From the NCBI GenBank assembly GCA_947631675.1, contig CANRMG010000119.1, forward strand, positions 1-5,407: DNA of 5,407 nucleotides, written 5' to 3'. Under the pieces are notes generated by a model, which saw only the letters and a program-made list of their open reading frames with translations, was not told where the DNA came from and made no database searches. The position numbers and the translations under genes are program-made. Below, piece after piece: positions 1 to 5,043 of the stretch; the first letter of the stretch is position 1, and the number at the start of each line of letters is the position of its first letter. The DNA is from an uncultured Oscillospiraceae bacterium. GTDB lineage: Bacteria; Bacillota_A; Clostridia; Oscillospirales; Oscillospiraceae.

Positions 1-137
1 ACCCAGGGGCCCATCTGGCGGCCGCCCAGGAAATAGCCCTTCTCGCCGCCGGAGCGGTTCTTCACGAAGAACCACACGCCGATGGCGATCATAAACACCA
101 AATAGGCGATGAAAACGACAACTTCAGAAATGACCAT
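1..137 (-). CDS. putP: Na+/proline symporter, PutP type (SSS family), N-terminal 45 codons only
   Basis: This is the 5' end of a gene running off the left edge. It should encode a membrane symporter that imports proline with Na+. The visible protein starts MVISEVVVFIAYLVFMIAIG, one hydrophobic transmembrane helix (about residues 4-24). A basic stretch (FFVKNRSGG) and then GYFLGGRQMGPW follow. The F/ILGGR-x-(L/M)GP block after the first helix is characteristic of PutP within the sodium:solute symporter family, though other SSS members (for example pantothenate or sialic acid carriers) share a looser version. The ATG at 137 is preceded by AGAGGG (145-150) at 7 nt spacing, which supports this start. 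It lies 75 nt downstream of the AGCS symporter gene on the same strand with no clear promoter between them, so it is probably transcribed from the same leader. Substrate is inferred from family only; about 450 residues are missing from view. Confidence 0.85.
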   Translation of the reverse strand, partial: MVISEVVVFIAYLVFMIAIGVWFFVKNRSGGEKGYFLGGRQMGPW

Positions 138-163
138 GACGTATCCCTCTGCTCGATAGGTAT

Positions 164-188
164 CCGCCCCCGGACCGTCCGGGGGCGG
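164..188 (-). terminator. GC-rich hairpin between the two symporter genes (attenuator or weak terminator)
   Basis: An 11-bp perfect inverted repeat (164-174 with 178-188, 3-nt loop) of the form CCGCCCCCGGA/TCCGGGGGCGG lies between the AGCS stop and the putP start. Read on the coding (minus) strand, it is followed by ATACCTATC, not a U-tract, so it is a poor intrinsic terminator in that direction. On the plus strand it is followed by TATTTTAG, a modest U-tract, so it would better stop antisense transcription. It may instead reduce read-through into putP or protect the 3' end of the upstream message. The hairpin is certain; its role is not. Confidence 0.5.
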
Positions 189-212
189 TATTTTAGACGA
201 ATGTTTCTCTTA

Positions 213-1655
213 TTACAGCTTGCTGAAATAATCCTTCGTAGTCTTGATGATCACGCCGGACAGGGCCAGCAGCGCCACCAGGTTGGGGAAGGCCATCATG
301 CCGTTCAAAGCGTCGGCCAGGTCCCACACCACGCCGATCTTCAGGGTGGCGCCGATGGGCAGCAGCACCAGGAAGATGATCTTGTAGAAGATGGAGAGCT
401 TGGTGCCCAGCTTGCCGCACAGGTACTCAAAGCAGCGGGAGCCGTACAGGGACCAGCTGATGATGGTGCTCAGCGCGAACAGGCTCAGGCCGATGGCCAC
501 CACCAGCGCACCCAGCTTGCCGCCGACCACGGTGCCCATGGCGTACTGGATCTGGGCCGCGCCGCCGTCACCGCTGCCCCAGGCGAAGGACAGCGCGTCG
601 GCGCCCACGCGGCAGTAGGAGGTGATGAGCACGAGGCTGGTCATGGTGCAGATGACGATGGTGTCCATGAACACCTCGAAGATGCCGTACAGGCCCTGCT
701 TCACAGGCTCGGTCTCGGAGGTGGCAGCGTGGGCCATGGGCGCGGAGCCCATACCGGCTTCGTTGGAGAACACGCCGCGGCCGACGCCCTTCTGGATGGT
801 GGTCATGATCATGATGCCGAAGGCGCCGCCCAGGGCCGCGTCCGCGTTGAAGGCGCCCTTGAAGATCAGGCCGAAGGCCTGACCAAGATACTTCACATTG
901 CCGAAGATGACAATCAGGGAGAAGATGATATAGATGACGGCCATGACGGGCACCAGCTTCTCGGTGACGGAACCGATGCGCTTGATGCCGCCGAACAGCA
1001 CCAGGCCCACCAGGACAGCCACGATAGCGCCGATGACGACGCTGGACACGGGGACAGCCTGGCCGAACAGGATGAAGGACTTGGCCTCCACATTGCCGCC
1101 GAAAGCGTCGATCACGCCGTTGATGGAGCCGGCGATGGAGTTGACCTGGGTCATGTTGCCGATGCCGAAGGCCGCCAGGGCGCCGAACAGGCAGAACAGC
1201 ACGCTCAGCCATGCCCAGTTGTGGCCCAGGCCGTTCTTTATGTAGTACATGGGGCCGCCGACCCAGTCGCCCTTGTCGTTGCGCTCGCGGTACTTCACCG
1301 CCAACAGTGCCTCGGCGTACTTGGTGCACATCCCGAACAGGGCGCACAGCCACATCCAGAACACGGCGCCGGGGCCGCCGGCCACGATGGCACCGGTGAC
1401 GCCGGCGATGTTGCCGGTGCCCACGGTGGCGGCCAGCGCGGTGGTCAGGGCCTGGATGGGTGTGACCTCACCCTTGCCCGCCTCCTGCTTGGAGAACATC
1501 TTGCCGATGGTGTTCTTCATGGCGTAACCGAAACGGCGGAACTGGGGGAAGCCCATCCGCACGCTCAGATACACGCCCGTGCCGGCCAGCAGGACCAGCA
1601 GTACAGGTCCCCATACCCAGCCGTCGATCTTTGTGATGATCTCAGCGATAGACAT
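213..1655 (-). CDS. agcS: Sodium:alanine/glycine symporter, AGCS family
   Basis: This 480-residue inner-membrane carrier imports a small neutral amino acid (alanine or glycine) together with Na+. Family landmarks are clear: ATVGTGNIAGVTGAI at residues 76-90, the AGCS signature GGPGAVFWMW at 93-102, GGPMYYI at 133-139, NEAGMGSAPMAHAA at 298-311 and ISWSLYG at 399-405. Many hydrophobic segments span the whole chain (for example about 15-33, 203-222, 235-252, 325-345, 377-397, 424-441), and length is normal for the family. The ATG at 1655 has AAGGAG (1664-1669) 8 nt upstream and the protein begins MSIAEIITKIDGWVWGP, a typical AGCS N-terminus. The gene follows a promoter, a glycine riboswitch and a terminator, so glycine is the likely physiological substrate. 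That is inference from regulation; the family also carries alanine. The gene is intact, and a putP-like gene follows in the same direction. The homologue name alsT is also used for this family. Confidence 0.95.
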   Translation of the reverse strand: MSIAEIITKIDGWVWGPVLLVLLAGTGVYLSVRMGFPQFRRFGYAMKNTIGKMFSKQEAGKGEVTPIQALTTALAATVGTGNIAGVTGAIVAGGPGAVFWMWLCALFGMCTKYAEALLAVKYRERNDKGDWVGGPMYYIKNGLGHNWAWLSVLFCLFGALAAFGIGNMTQVNSIAGSINGVIDAFGGNVEAKSFILFGQAVPVSSVVIGAIVAVLVGLVLFGGIKRIGSVTEKLVPVMAVIYIIFSLIVIFGNVKYLGQAFGLIFKGAFNADAALGGAFGIMIMTTIQKGVGRGVFSNEAGMGSAPMAHAATSETEPVKQGLYGIFEVFMDTIVICTMTSLVLITSYCRVGADALSFAWGSGDGGAAQIQYAMGTVVGGKLGALVVAIGLSLFALSTIISWSLYGSRCFEYLCGKLGTKLSIFYKIIFLVLLPIGATLKIGVVWDLADALNGMMAFPNLVALLALSGVIIKTTKDYFSKL

Positions 1656-1663
1656 TGATCTCT

Positions 1664-1669
1664 CTCCTT
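1664..1669 (-). promoter_or_regulatory. Ribosome binding site of the AGCS gene
   Basis: AAGGAG on the minus strand, 8 nt before the ATG at 1655. It lies outside the riboswitch terminator hairpin, which argues for control of transcription and not of translation initiation. Confidence 0.8.
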
Positions 1670-1683
1670 ATGTTGTTTACTTC

Positions 1684-1710
1684 TTTAACTGGCTAAACAC
1701 CAAAGTTAAA
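1684..1710 (-). other. AT-rich hairpin between riboswitch terminator and ribosome binding site
   Basis: A perfect 7-bp inverted repeat on the minus strand, TTTAACT (1710-1704) and AGTTAAA (1690-1684), with a 13-nt loop that can add GG/CC pairs. Its 5' arm contains the second half of the terminator's U-tract (1708-1710), and its 3' arm ends 14 nt before the Shine-Dalgarno sequence. It can form only in transcripts that read through. It could stabilise the read-through message or keep the region before the ribosome binding site structured; no role is demonstrated. Confidence 0.4.
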
Positions 1711-1776
1711 CAAAATGACCTGGCCAAATGGTACGCTCAAACAAGCGGACGAATGCCCCCATTCCGGCAGGTCATT
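1708..1776 (-). terminator. Riboswitch expression platform: branched intrinsic terminator
   Basis: On the minus strand, AATGACCTG (1776-1768) pairs with CAGGTCATT (1722-1714), extendable by two G-C pairs past a bulged C. The 3' arm runs into TTTTGTTT (1715-1708), a U-tract. The enclosed segment holds two small hairpins: GAATG/CATTC with a GGGG loop (1751-1764) and CGCT/AGCG with a 6-nt loop (1734-1747), so the element folds as a three-way junction. It begins 2 nt after the glycine aptamer's closing helix and precedes the AGCS start by 53 nt. The position is typical for a transcriptional glycine riboswitch. Whether glycine prevents or promotes termination cannot be read with certainty. Confidence 0.8.
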
Positions 1777-1778
1777 GC

Positions 1779-1858
1779 TTCTGTCCTTTTGCCTGAGAGA
1801 TTGGGCGCGCGGCGCCTTGCCCCTTCGGCCCCCGCTGCGAGAGCGGGCTTCTCCAGAA
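1779..1858 (-). promoter_or_regulatory. Glycine riboswitch aptamer (gcvT-type)
   Basis: The minus strand carries the full conserved core of a glycine aptamer. P1 is TTCTG (1858-1854) paired with CAGAA (1783-1779). GGAGA (1854-1850) and TCTC flank the core. One arm is CCCGCT/AGCGGG (1831-1847), then the near-invariant CCGAAGGGGCAA (1828-1817), a GGCGC/GCGCC arm (1804-1816), and CTCTCAGGCAAAAGGACAG running to 1782. This matches the second aptamer of tandem glycine riboswitches. No complete first aptamer precedes it, so it is a singlet. It lies in the leader of an AGCS transporter gene, a known genomic setting for glycine riboswitches. It should sense glycine in the nascent RNA and control the terminator that follows it. 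Confidence 0.95.
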
Positions 1859-1867
1859 TCCCATCCA

Positions 1868-1905
1868 CCGGCAGTTCCCCTCGGGTCCTGGCGGCTTCAC
1901 CTGGC
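1868..1905 (-). promoter_or_regulatory. Leader structure upstream of the aptamer, possible 'ghost' first aptamer
   Basis: This segment occupies the place of the first aptamer of a tandem glycine riboswitch but lacks its conserved core. It folds as CCGcCAG (1894-1888) with CTGcCGG (1874-1868), a C-C mismatch in the middle and an inner CCC/GGG pairing around 1877-1885. It is preceded by GCCAGGT (1905-1899). Singlet glycine riboswitches often keep a simplified helix in place of the missing aptamer, which this could be. GCCAGGT and CTGCCGG recur exactly in the terminator arms, so alternative pairing is possible. The helix is visible; the functional reading is inference. Confidence 0.5.
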
Positions 1906-1949
1906 AATATGAAAATATCTATAGGCGTATCCTATTATTTCTTATACAA

Positions 1950-1978
1950 ATAATATCGGAAAATCGCCCGTTTTTCAA
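1950..1978 (-). promoter_or_regulatory. Sigma-A-type promoter for the riboswitch-AGCS transcript
   Basis: On the minus strand, TTGAAA (1978-1973) and TATTAT (1955-1950) are separated by exactly 17 nt, each matching consensus in five of six positions. Transcription should start near 1943, giving a leader of about 290 nt that contains the whole riboswitch. A GAAAA/TTTTC inverted repeat overlaps the -35 box and spacer (1959-1976), and ATAGG/CCTAT (1921-1935) forms a small hairpin just inside the predicted transcript. Neither is a recognised operator. The region 1656-2030 between genes is otherwise filled by the riboswitch and terminator. Confidence 0.75.
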
Positions 1979-2030
1979 GTATGTGTAATGGACATTTATT
2001 ACGTCCCGGGCCTTGGATTCTTGTGCAAAA

Positions 2031-3101
2031 TCACGGCTCGTCACCGCTCATAACGGCCACATTGCGGCGTATGCGCTCATCTCCCGGCGCCAGGGCCAGG
2101 GCCATTTTTGCGCAGTTGAGGGCCCATTCCCGCTCACCCTGACGCCAGCAGGCCACGCTCAGAAGGTCCCATGGCGCCGCACCCCAGGCCTCCGGCGCGG
2201 TGGTGTAGCTCATGTCCCGCTCCCGGATGGTCAATGCCAGCCGGCAGTACCGCTCGCACTCAGCCCAGCGTTCCTGGTCCGCCATGAGCCGGGCCAGGTC
2301 CACCAGCGGCTCCCGCTGCTCCGGGGCCTCGAAGCATGCACGCAGCAGCCACAGCTCCGCCCCCTCCCTATCTCCCTTCTCCCCCAGGCACCGGGCGATA
2401 TAGCGCATGGACGCGGCCCGCTCCGGCCGCCACACCGCCGAGGGCATGGCCAGGTGCTCCTTCAGCGTCTTAATTGCCTCGTCCCACCGGCCCCGGAACA
2501 TGTACTCCCGGCCCAGGTAGTGGCGGTTCCGGTCGTCCTCCGGCGATTCTGCCACGCTCAGCTCCAAAAGCCGCAGGTAATCCGCCCGGCTCTTGCCCGG
2601 GTCCGGGTGATGCTCCAGGCGCATGCCCGGCACGTCGCAGTACACCACCGGCACCTCGTATGTCAGTACCTCGTGCACCGGGTGGGTCCAGCGGCATATC
2701 CCTGGCCGGTGGACCTTTTCGTAGAGGAACTTCACCCCGTCGGACCCGTTGGGGTCAAAACTCCACACATACTCATACCGCGCCGTTGTACACCCCGGCC
2801 GCCAGGCCGCCTCCAATGCGGCCCGCCAGCCTGGCAGCAGCACCTCGTCCAGGTCCGTGCACACCAGGATGTCGGCATCCGCCGGCGCCAGGTCCATAGA
2901 GATATTCCGGGCAGTGTCGAACCGCCAGGGCTCCACGGCCTGCCGTGTCACATGGGCCCCCAAAGACGAAAGCAGCGCCGCCGTACCGTCGGCGCTTCCC
3001 GTGTCCAGCACGTATACCCCGTCCGCCTCGGCCATAGAGGCCATCCAGCGACGGGCGAAGGCCTCCTCGTTTTTCGCGATGGCATAGACATATATCTGCA
3101 T
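2031..3101 (-). CDS. GT-A (family 2-like) glycosyltransferase with C-terminal TPR-like repeats
   Basis: From the preferred start at 3101 this is a 356-residue cytoplasmic protein without signal peptide or membrane helix. The N-terminal half is a family 2-type glycosyltransferase fold: IYVYAIAKNEE at residues 3-13 (first strand), DTGSADGT at 33-40 (nucleotide-sugar site), FDTARNISMD at 61-70 and the metal-binding DxD equivalent TDLDE at 82-86, then HPVHEVL at 140-146. The C-terminal half (about 187-345) is helical with four TPR-like units, for example HYLGREYMFRGRWDEAI and YIARCLGEKGDREGAELWLL, probably for protein contact. Sugar donor and acceptor are unknown. An in-frame ATG at 3125 lies in the loop of the upstream terminator without a ribosome binding site. 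The ATG at 3101 puts the conserved fold at the N-terminus, but its only SD-like sequence is the GGGGGCGG terminator arm. No promoter of its own is clear, and it has no obvious functional link to its neighbours. Confidence 0.88.
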   Translation of the reverse strand: MQIYVYAIAKNEEAFARRWMASMAEADGVYVLDTGSADGTAALLSSLGAHVTRQAVEPWRFDTARNISMDLAPADADILVCTDLDEVLLPGWRAALEAAWRPGCTTARYEYVWSFDPNGSDGVKFLYEKVHRPGICRWTHPVHEVLTYEVPVVYCDVPGMRLEHHPDPGKSRADYLRLLELSVAESPEDDRNRHYLGREYMFRGRWDEAIKTLKEHLAMPSAVWRPERAASMRYIARCLGEKGDREGAELWLLRACFEAPEQREPLVDLARLMADQERWAECERYCRLALTIRERDMSYTTAPEAWGAAPWDLLSVACWRQGEREWALNCAKMALALAPGDERIRRNVAVMSGDEP

Positions 3102-3103
3102 AT

Positions 3104-3147
3104 AAAACCGCCCCCTGACGGTCATTTTATGCGCCGTCAGGGGGCGG
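3104..3147 (-). terminator. Intrinsic terminator of the ABC exporter operon
   Basis: A perfect 14-bp inverted repeat (3108-3121 with 3134-3147, 12-nt loop), followed on the minus strand by TTTTATAT. It starts 9 nt after the exporter stop codon. A 6-bp GCGGAC/GTCCGC stem (3151-3168) that straddles that stop codon lies just before it. The terminator's 3' arm and U-tract run straight into the preferred ATG of the glycosyltransferase gene at 3101. Confidence 0.85.
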
Positions 3148-3156
3148 TGTGCGGAC

Positions 3157-5043
3157 TCATGCGTCCGCCAGGGCCTGCTTTTCGTATTGGAGCATATAGA
3201 GCTTGTAGTACCGGCCCCGCAGGTGCAGCAGCTCCTGGTGGGTGCCCTGCTCCTGGATCTGGCCGTGGGACAGGAGGATGATGTTGTCCGCGTGCTGGAT
3301 GGTGGACAGCCTATGGGCCACGATGAGCATGGTGCCGATGTTCTTCATCTTCTCCAGGGACTGCTGGATCAATATCTCCGTCTCCGTGTCGATGTTGGCG
3401 GTGGCCTCGTCCAGGATCATCACCTCCGGCCGGTGGATGATGGTGCGGGCGAAGGACAAAAGCTGCCGCTGGCCGGCGGAGAAGTTGTTGCCCCGCTCCC
3501 GTACCACCTCGTCCAGGCCGTCGTCCAGCTTGTTGATGAACCGGTCCGCGTTCACGTACCGGCAGGCCTGCCATATCTCCTCATCGGTAAAGGAGTCCTC
3601 CCGCAGGACGATATTGGAGCGGATGGTGCCGGAGAACAAAAACACGTCCTGGAGCATCTGACCGAAATGGCGGCGCAGGGAGGATATTTTGATATGTTTG
3701 ATGTCGATGCCGTCGATGAGGATCTGGCCCTTCTGGATGTCATAGTTGCGGCAGATAAGGCTCAGGATGGTGCTCTTGCCGGAGCCGGTGGAGCCCACGA
3801 GGGCCACGGTCTGGCGGGGGGCGACGTGGAAGGACACGCCCTTGAGCACCCACTCGCCGGGGTTGTAGGCGAACCATACGTCCTTGAACTCTATCTCGCC
3901 CTCGATGTGGTCCAGCTCGATGGCGTCCGGCTCGTCCACCAGTTCCGGGGCCATATCGAACACGGCGAATATCTTCTCTGCCGAGGCGAAGGCGGACTGG
4001 AGCATATTGAACTGCTCGGCCAGCATCTGGATGGGGTCGAAGAACTTGGATATGTAGAGGTAGAAGGTCACCACCGTACCGGAGGTGATGGTCTGGCCCA
4101 GGAAGGACCGGTCCTCGATGTAGCCCCGGCTTCCCATGTAGAACAGACACATCACCGACGTGATGTAGAGCATATACACCATGGGCCGGAAGATGCCGAA
4201 CACGTACATCTGCTGCTGGCGGGCCTTTTTGAGCCGTTCGCTCTTGTCCAGAAACTCCTGCATCTTGGCCTGCTCCCGGTTGAACACCTGGGTGATCTTG
4301 ATGCCGGAGAGGTTCTCAGAGAGGTAGGTATTGATGTCCGTGGTGCAGTCCTTCACCCGGCGGAAGGCCCGGCGGGTGAGCTTGCGGAAGATGATGGTGA
4401 ACAGCAGCAAAAACGGCAGGAAGCACAGGATCATCAGCGTCAGGGCGTAGTTGAGCACCAACATGGCCCCCAGCACGCCGAAGAGGATGAACACGTTCTT
4501 CACCATGTTCACCAGGATGTTGGTGAACATCATGGAGATAGCGTTGGTGTCGTTGGCCACGCGGGTCACCAGCTTGCCCACGGGGATGTTGTTGAGCTGT
4601 TCATGGGACAGGCTCTGGATGTGGGTGAACAGGTCCTGGCGCAGAGCGGAGAGGATCTTCTGCCCCACCTTCTGCAATATGATGCTCTGCAGATAGGTGC
4701 ACACCATGGATACCACCAGCAGCGCCCCGTATACCGTCACCATGGCGTACAGGCGCCTGAGCTCGAAGTCCGCTTTGATGAGCTCCTCGATATTGCCCAC
4801 CAGCACGGGCGAGATCAGGGAGTAGGCCACGGACAGCAGCATGATCACCAGCACCAGCAAAAACTGCTTCCAGTAGGGCTTGGCGTATTTCGCCAGCCGG
4901 GCCATGATCTCCGAGTCGGCCATGTTCCTATCCGTGCTGGTGCTCTGCTTCATCCGCTTCACACAGCTCCACAGGATGATGAACAGCACCGCGAACAGAC
5001 CGATGATGGCCCCGGCGATCAGAAGGGGCAGATATTCACGCAC
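3157..5043 (-). CDS. ABC exporter half-transporter, BmrD/YheH-like subunit (permease-ATPase)
   Basis: A 628-residue membrane ABC exporter subunit fusing a permease to an ATPase domain. The open frame extends to an ATG at 5124, but the GTG at 5043 is preferred: it overlaps the upstream stop by 8 nt, has AAGGGGG (5052-5058) 8 nt upstream, and the protein then begins VREYLPLLIAGAI like a membrane segment. An extra N-terminal helix (about 4-29) precedes the usual six-helix domain (about 60-350). The ATPase domain has the A-loop Tyr 393, Walker A GSTGSGKST (417-425), Q-loop Gln 465, signature FSAGQ (521-525), Walker B MILDEA with catalytic Glu 546, and switch His 577. The catalytic Glu is intact but the signature deviates from LSGGQ, the reverse of its partner encoded just upstream. 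The pair should form a heterodimeric exporter of drugs, lipids or peptides; the substrate cannot be told from sequence. Confidence 0.92.
   Translation of the reverse strand: MREYLPLLIAGAIIGLFAVLFIILWSCVKRMKQSTSTDRNMADSEIMARLAKYAKPYWKQFLLVLVIMLLSVAYSLISPVLVGNIEELIKADFELRRLYAMVTVYGALLVVSMVCTYLQSIILQKVGQKILSALRQDLFTHIQSLSHEQLNNIPVGKLVTRVANDTNAISMMFTNILVNMVKNVFILFGVLGAMLVLNYALTLMILCFLPFLLLFTIIFRKLTRRAFRRVKDCTTDINTYLSENLSGIKITQVFNREQAKMQEFLDKSERLKKARQQQMYVFGIFRPMVYMLYITSVMCLFYMGSRGYIEDRSFLGQTITSGTVVTFYLYISKFFDPIQMLAEQFNMLQSAFASAEKIFAVFDMAPELVDEPDAIELDHIEGEIEFKDVWFAYNPGEWVLKGVSFHVAPRQTVALVGSTGSGKSTILSLICRNYDIQKGQILIDGIDIKHIKISSLRRHFGQMLQDVFLFSGTIRSNIVLREDSFTDEEIWQACRYVNADRFINKLDDGLDEVVRERGNNFSAGQRQLLSFARTIIHRPEVMILDEATANIDTETEILIQQSLEKMKNIGTMLIVAHRLSTIQHADNIILLSHGQIQEQGTHQELLHLRGRYYKLYMLQYEKQALADA

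Noticed and set aside
201..1658. Long plus-strand open frame (485 codons) opposite the AGCS gene
   Set aside because: It mirrors the symporter almost exactly, is rich in His, Gln, Asp and Gly with no recognisable domain, and reflects the GC-rich codon bias of the real gene.
1990..2006. Small hairpin GGACGT/ATGTCC downstream of the glycosyltransferase gene as its terminator
   Set aside because: Only six pairs including one G-U, and no U-tract follows on the coding strand, so I cannot support it as a terminator.
3104..3133. TAAAAT in the terminator loop as a -10 box for the glycosyltransferase gene
   Set aside because: No -35-like sequence lies at a suitable distance; the upstream sequence is the GC-rich stem.
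3151..3168. GCGGAC/GTCCGC inverted repeat straddling the stop codon of the second ABC subunit
   Set aside because: A six-pair stem in GC-rich coding sequence is easily due to chance; the adjacent 14-bp hairpin explains termination.
2013..3281. Plus-strand open frame (422 codons) opposite the glycosyltransferase
   Set aside because: Pro/Arg/His-rich, no domain, and it runs across a terminator hairpin and into the neighbouring gene; a shadow of the minus-strand coding frame.
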